Below the pieces are notes generated by a model that searched no databases, was not told the DNA's origin, and was given only the letters and a program-made list of their open reading frames with translations. From JAJRAN01 sp963827135 (lineage in GTDB: Archaea; Thermoplasmatota; Thermoplasmata; Methanomassiliicoccales; UBA472), in contig CAWGZX010000003.1 of assembly GCA_963827135.1 (NCBI GenBank), forward strand, positions 1-64,000: a DNA stretch of 64,000 bases, given 5' to 3'. Of the stretch, positions 16,938 through 25,858 are shown one piece after another; the first letter of the stretch is position 1; each line of letters opens with the position of its first letter. The position numbers were made by a program, and so were the translations under genes.

Positions 16938-17393
16938 ATGTCAGAAAGGAAAACCGAAAAGGTAATGGGACCAGTAGATTACACTGTAATTCTGTTCCCG
17001 GGGAACAAGTTCAGCGGAAAGATCGCACCAGAGCTTGAAAAATTGCAGCTGAATGGGATCATCAGGATAATCGATTTGGTTTTCATCTTAAAGGATAAGA
17101 GCGGCAGAGCGATTTTCACAGAGGCGAGGAACCTAGGTGGCAAAGAGGGCGAGGCGTTCAAGTCTTTCACGACTCATCTGGGTGAGTGGCTTTCCGAGGA
17201 TGACATCGAGGACATAGGGGCATTGATTCCCAACAACAGTGCAGCCGCGGCATTGCTGTTCGAGAACACCTGGGCTGTGAATTTCAAGAAAGCCTTGCTC
17301 GATGCCGATGCTCAATTGATTACTCAGGCTCGCATACCCCATGAGCAGGTAGTTAAGGTCATGAAGGAAAGGATCGTACCAGGAGGCGCTTAA
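16938..17393 (+). CDS. DUF6325 family protein
   Basis: 151 residues. The N-terminal signature MGPVDYTVILFPGNKFSGKI, then IIRIIDLVFILKDKSGRA and a C-terminal AALLFENTWAVNFKKAL segment, match the DUF6325/DUF1269-like family, which is often found beside a SHOCT protein. The function is unknown; some relatives are stress- or membrane-associated. The stop TAA is directly followed by the ATG of the SHOCT gene, with GGAGGCGC overlapping the end, so the two are translationally coupled. Confidence 0.75.
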   Translation: MSERKTEKVMGPVDYTVILFPGNKFSGKIAPELEKLQLNGIIRIIDLVFILKDKSGRAIFTEARNLGGKEGEAFKSFTTHLGEWLSEDDIEDIGALIPNNSAAAALLFENTWAVNFKKALLDADAQLITQARIPHEQVVKVMKERIVPGGA

Positions 17394-17636
17394 ATGAGAG
17401 GAAGAGGAGCAGCATTATTGATCGGTATGAAGGCAGGAGAAAGGAGGGCGGAAGCGGCTCAGGCACAACAACAGCAACAGGCAGCACCGCCGCCGGCAGC
17501 GGCACCAGCGCCCGCGGCACCTGCACCATCGGGCGGGGACATGAGCGCCCAGTTGCAGAATCTTGCCAACATGCATTCGTCGGGCCAACTATCCGATGAG
17601 GAATATGCGGCGGCCAAGAAGAAGCTACTTGGTTGA
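17394..17636 (+). CDS. SHOCT domain protein
   Basis: 80 residues. The N-terminus is short and basic, followed by a low-complexity Gln then Pro/Ala linker and a C-terminal SHOCT motif (LANMHSSGQLSDEEYAAAKKKLL). SHOCT domains are short helical modules thought to mediate oligomerisation. The start abuts the DUF6325 stop. The pair recurs in many bacteria and some archaea, from memory of the families. Confidence 0.8.
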   Translation: MRGRGAALLIGMKAGERRAEAAQAQQQQQAAPPPAAAPAPAAPAPSGGDMSAQLQNLANMHSSGQLSDEEYAAAKKKLLG

Positions 17637-17658
17637 GATTTTAAATTACCAAACCAAA

Positions 17659-17700
17659 GGCCAGGATGATCCCATCCTGGCCACTAAGTTTATTTTATTT
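17659..17700 (+). terminator. Hairpin plus T-rich terminator
   Basis: GGCCAGGATG and CATCCTGGCC form a perfect 10-bp stem around ATCC, 23 nt after the SHOCT stop, followed by AAGTTTATTTTATTT. It has the shape of an intrinsic terminator. Confidence 0.65.
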
Positions 17701-17852
17701 AAGGCATTTAGAATGTTGCTTCGAGAAGAATGAATTCCATATACACCCATTTTTTCGAGGTCCCTTCGATCAGTTCGTACTCCACAAATTGAATGAGGTT
17801 AAATATACTGCCCGTCGAAATACCCTCTGGCCCCATTGGATGGTTGAGAACC

Positions 17853-18545
17853 ATGAGATTGCGGGAAAACAGGGTGTTCGGGTACCAATTACGCTACATG
17901 TCCTATGGTTCTTGGCTAGCTGAATGGATGTATGGATTCATCATGGTGGCCGTCGTGACCGGCATGATAAATGGTTATGGTCAGCTCGCCCTCTCCCTCT
18001 TCCGCTGGGAGATAACTGTATGGTTGATAGTTGTCACATTCGGTGTCAACATCGCATGGGGTTTGATCGATGGGCTGACTGTCATCTACGGAAGCTTGAC
18101 GGACAAGGCGGACCAGGAAAAGCTCATCAGTGAGGCTAAAAAGGATAGGAATAACCCGGAACTGAGGAAGGGCATACTGGCACTTCTGGATGATTCGGTC
18201 GTCGAATCTCTCACCGATGAGAAGAAGGAGAAGTTGATCGACGACGTCATCGACCATGGGGCAGAGTTCAAGAAGAGATATAAGCTGACAAAAGGGGATA
18301 GGAAAATCCTCATCGCCACTGCTTCATGCGACATATTGGCAGTCATTCCAGTCATCCTGCCCTTCATCGTCCTAGGATTCACGGGCGCTGCGCTTACGCT
18401 ATCTAGAATCATTGCAGCCACCGCCATTGGTTGGATTGTCTTCAAGTACGCGGAGCACACCGGGCGCAGGAAGTATATCGCGGCGGCGGTGTTCTTCTTC
18501 CTCACCCTGGTCATGATGGCCGTCACGTGGTATTATGGATGGTAA
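17853..18545 (+). CDS. VIT1/CCC1-like integral membrane protein
   Basis: About 230 residues. The first two hydrophobic segments (FIMVAVVTGMINGYGQLALS; IVVTFGVNIAWGLIDGLTVI) flank a GLIDG motif. A charged cytoplasmic domain of about 90 residues follows (TDKADQEKLISEAKKDRNN, LTDEKKEKLIDDVID), then three more helices at the C-terminus. This order matches VIT1/CCC1-type iron or manganese transporters, though the match is distant. A TATA-like GGTTAAATATAC at about 17797-17808 overlaps the earliest in-frame ATG (17793), so I prefer ATG 17853. The 3' end overlaps the radical SAM gene by 11 nt. Confidence 0.6.
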   Translation: MRLRENRVFGYQLRYMSYGSWLAEWMYGFIMVAVVTGMINGYGQLALSLFRWEITVWLIVVTFGVNIAWGLIDGLTVIYGSLTDKADQEKLISEAKKDRNNPELRKGILALLDDSVVESLTDEKKEKLIDDVIDHGAEFKKRYKLTKGDRKILIATASCDILAVIPVILPFIVLGFTGAALTLSRIIAATAIGWIVFKYAEHTGRRKYIAAAVFFFLTLVMMAVTWYYGW

Positions 18546-19773
18546 GCAAAGGCAGGAGTCATCTGATAGCCAGCTGTCCAGTGGAAATAAGACTCATGGG
18601 GAAGTTCCCACAGCCTTCCACATATTAGCCAAGCCAAGGGGAGCGATATGCAATCTCGCATGCAAATACTGCTTCTACACCAAGAAAGCCGAATTATATC
18701 CCGAGGGTTCGTTCCGCATGTCCGACGAGGTGTTGGAGAGCTACCTGCGGCAGATCATCCACGGTCACGAAGCTCCCGAAGTGACGATAGCCTGGCAGGG
18801 AGGGGAGCCTACCCTGATGGGATTGGATTTCTTCAGAAAGTCCATCGAATTGGAGCACAAGTACGCTCGACCAGGTCAGAAGATGATCAACACCATCCAG
18901 ACGAATGGAACGACCTTGTCCGATGAATGGTGCACCTTCCTCAAAGAGAATGATTTCTTGGTCGGGATCTCCATCGATGGCCCTGAGGACCTGCACGATC
19001 AATATAGGATCGACAAAGGCGGCGGGCCGACCTTCGAGAAGGTGATGAAAGGCCTCCGCTTGTTACAGAAGCACCACGTGGAGCACAATGCCCTCGTTAC
19101 CATTAACGCGGTCAACGTCAACGACCATCTGAAGGTGTATAGATTCCTGCGTGATGAGGCTGATATCCGATTCATCCAGCTCATACCCATCGTTGAGAAG
19201 GAGTCCGTTTCTGATACCTCAGGTTCAATGAAAGCAACGAAGGAATCGGTCCCCCCGGGAAAATTCGGCAGGTTCATGATCGGGGTGTTCGACGAGTGGG
19301 TTCACAGGGACGTAGGGGAGGTCTTCGTCCAAGCCTTCGATGTGGCCCTGGCCAACTGGCATGGAGAGCCTCCTAGCATATGTGTGAATGCTCCGATATG
19401 TGGGACGGCTTTGGCGCTTGAGCACACGGGAGACCTATACTCTTGCGACCATTTCGTCGATGTGGAGCACCGCTTGGGAAACATCCTAGTGACTCCGATG
19501 GTGGACCTAGTTTCGAGCGAGCGACAACGTGGCTTCGGGTCAAGGAAAGCACTTTTACCTCGATATTGTCTGGAATGTGATGTGCGATTTGCCTGCCACG
19601 GAGGCTGTCCGAAGGACCGTTTCATCCTTACTCCAGATGGCGAGCGGGGCTTGAATTATCTGTGCTCCGGATATAAGTCATTCTACCACCACATCGATCG
19701 ACCGATGCGGATCATGAGCGGACTTCTAAGGCAGGGCAGGGCTCCATCCGAGATCACGGGTGCGCGGTATTGA
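18535..19773 (+). CDS. anSME-like radical SAM/SPASM maturase
   Basis: A 412-residue enzyme like anaerobic sulfatase-maturating enzymes. The radical SAM triad is in CNLACKYCFYTKK (Cys39, Cys43, Cys46), followed by WQGGEPTLMG and QTNGT. The C-terminal SPASM region has CINAPICG-type and CLECDVRFACHGGCPKDR cysteines for two auxiliary [4Fe-4S] clusters. Known members oxidise Cys or Ser of sulfatases to formylglycine, and relatives modify other peptides. No sulfatase lies in the window, so its partner is unknown. It is coupled to the upstream membrane-protein gene by an 11-nt overlap. Confidence 0.85.
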   Translation: MDGKQRQESSDSQLSSGNKTHGEVPTAFHILAKPRGAICNLACKYCFYTKKAELYPEGSFRMSDEVLESYLRQIIHGHEAPEVTIAWQGGEPTLMGLDFFRKSIELEHKYARPGQKMINTIQTNGTTLSDEWCTFLKENDFLVGISIDGPEDLHDQYRIDKGGGPTFEKVMKGLRLLQKHHVEHNALVTINAVNVNDHLKVYRFLRDEADIRFIQLIPIVEKESVSDTSGSMKATKESVPPGKFGRFMIGVFDEWVHRDVGEVFVQAFDVALANWHGEPPSICVNAPICGTALALEHTGDLYSCDHFVDVEHRLGNILVTPMVDLVSSERQRGFGSRKALLPRYCLECDVRFACHGGCPKDRFILTPDGERGLNYLCSGYKSFYHHIDRPMRIMSGLLRQGRAPSEITGARY

Positions 19774-19875
19774 TGGGCCAACAATGACAGTGACCTGAAA
19801 AAAAGGTTGGAAGTCGCATCTGATTTAAATCCATAAGCTGATACGAATTCCATAACTCGTAAGGGGAGTCGTCTC

Positions 19876-22800
19876 ACGAATCCGTTTCGTCGCCTTGGAA
19901 GATTTATCAACCTCCGAAGAAAATGGATTATTCTCGCATGGGTGCTTGTGCTCGCTGTCTCCATACCTGTGGCGCCGATGGTCATGGATGCCGTGGATTA
20001 CACCATGAGCACTGGAGGGACAGAGAATCTTCCCTCTGTCGAAGCGCAAGCTTACATCAACCAGAATTTCGGAGGATCGACCACAGGCTCATCTGGAAGC
20101 ATCATCCTCATCAATGCTGAGCCAGGCCGCATCTTCGATGATGAGATCAAATCCACGATCATGGACCTGACCGATCAACTCAAACAGGAATCTATTGAGG
20201 GGGTCTTTGATGCTGATATCACCGTGACCACCATCTACACGGCTCTTTACGATTACACGGTTGTCTACATCGAGGTCATGGCCCCTTTGTATGCCCTTGG
20301 TTCAAATCTTTCGATCGCCATCCCCAATTACCTCTTCCAAGTTCCCTTAAGCTACTGGGACTCCTTCAACAATACGCAGGACGCCCTCCTCATGGAATAT
20401 GGTATCCCTGAGTTGTATTACGGAAATTGGTTGATTGAGAATGAGAGCGGGGGCACGGTAACCGAGATCGACTCCCGCGCATACGAAGATACATCTGAGG
20501 ATGTCCGGACGTTGATTTCCGAGCGGCCGGGCCTCAATGCCACCGAAGTCACTTGCCTTTGGCTATACTTTGAATACTTCAGCGGCTCGTGGAACTCCAC
20601 TGCCTCGAACCCATTCTATTCACAGCATCCATCAGGTCGCCTCCACAAGGCTATTATGGACGGGTATGCGGGCTTTATCGTCGATCCTTTCATCATGGCC
20701 CAGGGCGATTTGTTCCGCCTCTACCTAACCGTTGTCCATGAGGGCTTTGACCTTACCAATTATCAGGATTTCCATCGCATCTCGCGGTTCAACGATTTGA
20801 TATATCGAGGGATCCTGGATCGGATCCTTTCCCTATTGCCTGATGAGATCAACGAGGATTGTATCCTCTATTACACGACGTTCTACTCGCAATGGAACTC
20901 CTCAGATTCCGTTCCAACCTTCACAGAGTTCCATGGCTATGCTGATAATGCTGCCAATACGGTCATCAACGCAGCGGATGAGATGGCAGCCGATCTCGTC
21001 CAGATCTATTACTTCGAACTTGGTTGGGAAAATAGAGATGACCAGGCCGCCATCAATCAGCTGACCGTGGAATATCTGGCCACTGGAACAGAGACCGATC
21101 CATGGCTGGTGCAGACTATAATCGATCTGGGCGCTCGCCCGACGAGCTCTGAGGCATCGACACTTGCATCTGAGGTCGTGGCTAACTCGACCGTTGCCGA
21201 TTATCCCATCGTAGTTCTTCCTCTCATCCCCATAGTCCTGGTAGGAGGCGAGAACGAATCCACCCTGATGATGGTGAGCTTTAGCCAGGATGGCAGGACC
21301 GTCTCGGGCGTGCAGTACGTGCAGACAATCAGGGACATGACGCAAGATGCGTTCTCGGGTCTCAATCAGGTCACCTGCTACGTCACCGGAGTGGACCCGA
21401 TGACCTACGACGCAGAAGTGGCCATGGAAGAGGACCTGGCGATCATCGATCCGGTCGCGATTATTCTGATATTGGTCCTGGTGGGTCTCTACTTCAGGTC
21501 GCTCCTGGCCGCTGGCCTCCCGCCCGCGGCCATCGGCATCGCCTTGGGCATAAGTTTTGCCATCCTGTTCTTCGTTGCCGCCTATCTCTTTAGCGTCAAT
21601 TATCTGGTCATCACGCTGATGATCACGGCCACCTTAGGCGCGGGCTGTGATTACTGTATCTTCATCCTCAGCCGCTATCGGGAGGAGCGACGTAACGGCA
21701 AATCGAAGGAGGAGGCCGTCGAGGAGGCGGTCACTTGGGCAGGAGAGACCGTTACCACCAGTGCCGCTACTGTAATGATAGGCTTCGGAGCCTTGTTCTT
21801 CGCCAGTCTTGAGATCGTAATGTCGTTCGGGACGTTGGTGATCGGCATAATCATAGCTCTGTTGATCGCCCTGACCTTGATACCCTCCCTACTCAGCATT
21901 TTCGGGGACAAGGTGTTCTGGCCATCTAAGCATACTCCTAAGCCCTCGAAGATAGGCATTCGTTACTTCACACATGCCGCGGAGTTCTCCATCAAGCATG
22001 CCAAGGTGCTCCTCGTGGTCGCGATCGTAATCTCGGTTCCAGCGATTTATCTTGTAGTGACGACGCCGACCTCTTATGATTTCATTGAGACCTTGCCCGA
22101 TTGCGAGTCCAAGCAAGGAATCGAATCCATGGAGGACACCTTCGGGGCGGGCATGATCTCCCCGACCATGGTAGCCTTGGACATGTCTGGGTCGGTCTAT
22201 ATCGAAGGCCGGCAGTTCAACATCACCATGCTTGATGCCATCGAGAACATGTGCCATGACCTCGACTCCGTTCCCGGGGTCCAGCAGATGTTCAGCCCTA
22301 CTCGGCCCTATGGCGTGTTAATCGATTATGCTAACATCAGTGAGCAGCACACCGTGGAGGCGGCAGAGAGCCTGGCCGTTATGCATGCCATGGTCGGAAA
22401 GGGGAACGACAGCGTCCTGATCAATATCATTTTTCTTGAGAACCCCTACAGCGATCAGGCAATGGGTAACATCGAGGAGATAAGGGGCATCGCCTCGGAC
22501 ATTAGCCAGGAGGGGTCAGAGATCGACGTCGCATATGTCGGCGGGGGCACAGCCATGATGTATGACTTCGCCTCCGCCATGACCGATGATTTCCTGTTGA
22601 TAATAGGGGTGGCGATAGTCCTTATCTACATCGTACTGATGATCGTGCTCGGCTCGGTGCTGAACCCTCTGCGCTCGATCCTGACTATCCTCCTCTCCAT
22701 CTTCTGGACGCTTGCCATCACCAGCCTTGTGTTCCAATGGAGCATGGACATGTACCTGAACTTCGAGGTGCCCTTGATCCTGATGGTGGTCTGCCTCGGC

Positions 22801-23133
22801 CTCGGAATGGACTATGACATCCTGCTCTCCACCCGCATACGCGAGGAGGTGCACAAGGGCATGTCCACCAACGATGCCATAAAGCACAGCATGCTCCAGA
22901 CCGGGGGCATCATCACCACCTGCGGAGTGGTCATGGCCTCAGCCTTCGGCTCCCTGATAATCACAGGCAACCCCATGCTCATGCAGTTCGGGATGGCCTT
23001 GATGGTGGCGATCCTGCTGGATGCCACGATCGTGCGGACCTACCTCGTGCCAGCGATAATGTCGCTGCTTGGAAAGTGGAACTGGTGGGCGCCTAGGTGG
23101 ATCCAAAGGAAGGGGGAGGAGAAGAGGCTATAA
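19876..23133 (+). CDS. RND/MMPL family exporter (probable ACG start)
   Basis: About 1085 residues. Two repeats each have one N-terminal helix, a large external domain and a block of five or six helices, including the ILILVLVGLYFRSLLAA and VLIYIVLMIVLGSVLN segments and GAGCDYCIFILSRYREE / GLGMDYDILLSTRIREE, which are conserved in MMPL proteins. Members export lipids or other hydrophobic molecules using the proton gradient. The first helix (RRKWIILAWVLVLAVS) runs upstream of the first standard start, GTG 19942. The frame is open back to 19837 with no ATG, GTG or TTG. An ACG at 19876 follows AAGGGGAG by 7 nt and would begin NPFRRLGRFINLRRKW, the usual N-terminus. Confidence 0.85.
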   Translation, partial: TNPFRRLGRFINLRRKWIILAWVLVLAVSIPVAPMVMDAVDYTMSTGGTENLPSVEAQAYINQNFGGSTTGSSGSIILINAEPGRIFDDEIKSTIMDLTDQLKQESIEGVFDADITVTTIYTALYDYTVVYIEVMAPLYALGSNLSIAIPNYLFQVPLSYWDSFNNTQDALLMEYGIPELYYGNWLIENESGGTVTEIDSRAYEDTSEDVRTLISERPGLNATEVTCLWLYFEYFSGSWNSTASNPFYSQHPSGRLHKAIMDGYAGFIVDPFIMAQGDLFRLYLTVVHEGFDLTNYQDFHRISRFNDLIYRGILDRILSLLPDEINEDCILYYTTFYSQWNSSDSVPTFTEFHGYADNAANTVINAADEMAADLVQIYYFELGWENRDDQAAINQLTVEYLATGTETDPWLVQTIIDLGARPTSSEASTLASEVVANSTVADYPIVVLPLIPIVLVGGENESTLMMVSFSQDGRTVSGVQYVQTIRDMTQDAFSGLNQVTCYVTGVDPMTYDAEVAMEEDLAIIDPVAIILILVLVGLYFRSLLAAGLPPAAIGIALGISFAILFFVAAYLFSVNYLVITLMITATLGAGCDYCIFILSRYREERRNGKSKEEAVEEAVTWAGETVTTSAATVMIGFGALFFASLEIVMSFGTLVIGIIIALLIALTLIPSLLSIFGDKVFWPSKHTPKPSKIGIRYFTHAAEFSIKHAKVLLVVAIVISVPAIYLVVTTPTSYDFIETLPDCESKQGIESMEDTFGAGMISPTMVALDMSGSVYIEGRQFNITMLDAIENMCHDLDSVPGVQQMFSPTRPYGVLIDYANISEQHTVEAAESLAVMHAMVGKGNDSVLINIIFLENPYSDQAMGNIEEIRGIASDISQEGSEIDVAYVGGGTAMMYDFASAMTDDFLLIIGVAIVLIYIVLMIVLGSVLNPLRSILTILLSIFWTLAITSLVFQWSMDMYLNFEVPLILMVVCLGLGMDYDILLSTRIREEVHKGMSTNDAIKHSMLQTGGIITTCGVVMASAFGSLIITGNPMLMQFGMALMVAILLDATIVRTYLVPAIMSLLGKWNWWAPRWIQRKGEEKRL

Positions 23134-23242
23134 CTGGCAGGACTGTAGCTAGGCTCTCATTTCCATTAGAATGAGGATTCGTCTTGGAATCCATTAAACG
23201 TTCTGCAAACGCATAATTAACATCATCGCATTCGCCCCCAGG

Positions 23243-23521
23243 ATGTCGGCTATCCTGATATTCCTGATCATATTGGTGCTGTTCATTCTTAACCTATCAG
23301 TCATGCTCCTCTACCGCCACGATAAGATCAGAGCGAGGAAAGGAGGAAGGCGCATTCCAGAGAGCACTCTACTTTGGGCGGCGCTGATTGCCCCCTTCGG
23401 CGCAGCGTATGGCATGCGCATCTTCCACCACAAGACCCGCCACCGGAAATTCCTTCTAGTGTACGTCTTCATGGTCCTGCATCTCGCCATAATCGTTTAC
23501 CTCGTCTATGCCATGATCTGA
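23243..23521 (+). CDS. DUF1294 membrane protein
   Basis: 92 residues, two or three hydrophobic segments. The family core is visible: NLSVMLLYRHDKIRAR, RIPESTLLWAALIAPFGAA and YGMRIFHHKTRHRKF. DUF1294 proteins are small inner-membrane proteins of unknown function, sometimes fused to cold-shock domains. The ATG follows CCCCAGG. Confidence 0.82.
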   Translation: MSAILIFLIILVLFILNLSVMLLYRHDKIRARKGGRRIPESTLLWAALIAPFGAAYGMRIFHHKTRHRKFLLVYVFMVLHLAIIVYLVYAMI

Positions 23522-23591
23522 GCTCTTTCCATCGCATTACTCAGAAACCGATTTATGCCTCGAAGCGCTCTACCCGACGAGGGGATAGCAA

Positions 23592-23978
23592 GTGCAATGC
23601 AGCAATTGTGGGGCAGCCATCCAAGAAGGTAAGGAAGCCTGTCCGTCATGTGGCTCGTCTGTCAGCCATTTCCGGCTCGAGGACCTGGACCTAATCCGTC
23701 GGTTCAAGGTCGGGGAGAAGGTATCCGGAGGTTTCGGCATAGTGGCTAAGTTCGTCGATGATGTGATGAAGTCCTTCAACTCCCACCTGATCGCACCCTA
23801 CATCAAGTACCGTATGAGGGCTCTGCAGACGGTGATGGCGGTCATCTTGGTCGTGGTCCTGGTTTCTGCCGTACTGGCCTACCTCGAGGTCATCACCGGA
23901 GAGGCGTTCGTGTTCCTTGTGGGCATCGTATTGGGCTTTGTCCTGGCCAGCCTGAGCCGGATGTTCAGCGCTTTCTAA
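23592..23978 (+). CDS. Zinc-ribbon membrane protein
   Basis: 128 residues starting at GTG: an N-terminal zinc ribbon (CSNCGAAIQEGKEACPSCG), a linker of about 60 residues, and two C-terminal transmembrane helices (VMAVILVVVLVSAVLAYLEV; FVFLVGIVLGFVLASL). The topology suggests a cytoplasmic metal-binding domain on the membrane. It overlaps the end of the convergent flavin reductase by 4 nt. Function unknown. Confidence 0.65.
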   Translation: MQCSNCGAAIQEGKEACPSCGSSVSHFRLEDLDLIRRFKVGEKVSGGFGIVAKFVDDVMKSFNSHLIAPYIKYRMRALQTVMAVILVVVLVSAVLAYLEVITGEAFVFLVGIVLGFVLASLSRMFSAF

Positions 23979-24550
23979 TCCTTTACTTTCTTCCGATATT
24001 CCTTTCCTACCTTGTAGGCGTCCGCCACCTTCTCGCCTAGGGAGAGATAAGGTCCCTCTGGCATCCAAAGGAGCAAGGGGTCGATCTTCGACGGGTCGGT
24101 TTTGCCTTTTGTCATCCTTCCCTCTTCCACATGGACCTCTTCAATTTCTCCGAGGACCAGGTCGACACCCTCCATCTCGATCACTTTGACCATCCGACAT
24201 TCGATCGAGATCGGGCAGTCGTCGATCATAGGCGCCGTGGCCAACTTGCCATAGCTAACCTGGAAGATCTCGGACTTATCAACGGAACGGCCAGACCTAA
24301 GGCCGCAATAATCGGTCTTCATAGCCAGTTCCCGGCCAGGGATGTTGACGCTGAAAGTCCCGTTCTCTATGATACCGTCCTTGGTCCTCCGTTTCTTGCC
24401 CATGACCAGGCCGATGGTCGGAGGCTCGTCGTCGATCATGGTGAACCAGGCCACAGTACAGAAGTTAGGGCGCCCTTCCACGGTCGATCCGACCAAGCAC
24501 ACAGGCAGAGCCAATGGTGGCAAGCACTTTCCTAGATCCTTCTTCGCCAT
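23975..24550 (-). CDS. Flavin reductase family protein
   Basis: About 191 residues of the FMN-binding split-barrel fold: PVCLVGSTVEGRPNFCTVAW, then PPTIGLVMGKKRRTKDGI, and ENGTFSVNIPG. Archaeal members act as flavoredoxin-like electron carriers or NAD(P)H-flavin reductases. I chose ATG 24550 because the conserved fold begins within a few residues of MAKKDLGK; a longer in-frame ORF adds 28 residues with no family match. Confidence 0.82.
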   Translation of the reverse strand: MAKKDLGKCLPPLALPVCLVGSTVEGRPNFCTVAWFTMIDDEPPTIGLVMGKKRRTKDGIIENGTFSVNIPGRELAMKTDYCGLRSGRSVDKSEIFQVSYGKLATAPMIDDCPISIECRMVKVIEMEGVDLVLGEIEEVHVEEGRMTKGKTDPSKIDPLLLWMPEGPYLSLGEKVADAYKVGKEYRKKVKD

Positions 24551-24659
24551 GTGAATCGATGTATGAATGCCATAGAGTATCTTAGATTTCGTTATTGATA
24601 GCAAGGAGTAAAAATCCGGAGGAAAAGGTTTCATCGATATGGGCCATGCCCCAACTCCC

Positions 24660-25241
24660 CTAGCTGTAAATCGCGGTTATGTTGGTATTGGTGAGGATGA
24701 TGGCCCCTTGCGGGTCGACATCCGAGGTCGTCCTCTGCAGGAGATAGAATCCGCCTCTTGTCCAGATGTCCACTGTGTAGGTGTTACCTATGCTTTCATA
24801 ACTGTACTGGTAGTGATGGGCGCTTACCTCTCCCCACTCAGTGTCCACGGTGTCCGTTCCTAGGTCGGTCACAGTGTAGGTTATATCGTCCACCATGCTG
24901 GAAGCATAGGCGAATCCCGTAGAATTCGCTGGCCAATGCATCGTCTGCGTCATAAGTTCAATCCTGGCGGGATTGAGATAGCTGGCCTCTACCGTTATCC
25001 ATTCGTCATCGATGTCGGTTATGGTGTACCTAACGTAGCCGGATGGGTCCCCAGGGTCATACCCTGTATAATAGTAGAAGGTCCCGTATTCTACGAAATC
25101 CCCTTCATGGAAAGTCTCCTCGCCTCCCCCATTCCCCCCGTCACCTGAGAGATAGAAGAAAACGACCACAGCGATCAGAGCCACACTGATCACCGCCACG
25201 ATTGCCACTATCATCGCTTTGGATAAACCTACGTTCGCCAT
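24660..25241 (-). CDS. Hypothetical membrane-anchored extracellular protein
   Basis: 193 residues: one N-terminal helix (KAMIVAIVAVISVALIAVVVF), a Gly-rich linker (GDGGNGGGEE), then a beta-rich outer domain rich in Thr, Tyr and acidic residues. The ATG is preceded by GGAGGGGGTCTGAGATCA, a good Shine-Dalgarno. The organisation fits a surface lipoprotein-like or pseudo-pilin-like protein. No family recognised. Confidence 0.65.
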   Translation of the reverse strand: MANVGLSKAMIVAIVAVISVALIAVVVFFYLSGDGGNGGGEETFHEGDFVEYGTFYYYTGYDPGDPSGYVRYTITDIDDEWITVEASYLNPARIELMTQTMHWPANSTGFAYASSMVDDITYTVTDLGTDTVDTEWGEVSAHHYQYSYESIGNTYTVDIWTRGGFYLLQRTTSDVDPQGAIILTNTNITAIYS

Positions 25242-25361
25242 TGATCTCAGACCCCCCTCCCATCCAATACAGGGTTGGAGCAGTCAGGACATAATTGTAT
25301 CGATGATGATGTGGATTCGATGGATGCACAATTCCGATGCAAATGACAGATGTGTTCTTGA

Positions 25362-25400
25362 AAGTTTAATAAAGAGAAGATTGAAAAAATAAAAGATTAG
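25362..25400 (-). terminator. T-rich terminator after CxxC protein
   Basis: On the minus strand, just past the small zinc-protein stop, the sequence reads CTTTTATTTTTTCAATC and on through CTCTTTATTAAAC, a typical archaeal oligo-T termination region. No stable hairpin. Confidence 0.4.
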
Positions 25401-25409
25401 AGGAGGTAC

Positions 25410-25598
25410 CTAGTACCTGTCTCTCTTCGGCTTGTGCTTCGCGTAGCAATCCCTGCAGTAAACCGGCCTGCCCTCGGTCGGCTTGAATGGAACCTGGCAC
25501 TGCTGTCCGCAGTCGGAACAAGTCACATCGTGCATCTCGCGCGGGCCGTCGTCTCGCCTTCCGCCTCTGTATCCACCGCTTCTCGGTTTTCCGTACAT
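25410..25598 (-). CDS. CxxC-x17-CxxC zinc-binding protein
   Basis: 62 residues: a Gly/Arg-rich N-terminus (PRSGGYRGGRRDDG) then a compact zinc site, CSDCGQQCQVPFKPTEG followed by YCRDCYAKH, with 17 residues between the two CxxC pairs. This matches the small CxxC-x17-CxxC family common in archaea and some bacteria. RGG-like basic repeats hint at RNA binding, which is inference. Confidence 0.7.
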   Translation of the reverse strand: MYGKPRSGGYRGGRRDDGPREMHDVTCSDCGQQCQVPFKPTEGRPVYCRDCYAKHKPKRDRY

Positions 25599-25858
25599 TA
25601 CTAATCTACCTATGTTGGCTATATGCCCTCAACCATCTCGTTATCGAAGAAGGATTGCTCCTCCAGTGCACTGGGATGGGTGCGAACGGGTTGTCATATC
25701 AACTGATGGTATTTAATATCTTGCAGAAAAGTCTCCATACGTATCGAGACTCAATCCCAAACAACGTGCTCCGGGCCAGCATCGTGCGTTAAAAGCCCAG
25801 GGTCCGTGCTAGCACCTTGCACAAAAAAGGGATGACGGCCTAAGCGCATATTATCGCG

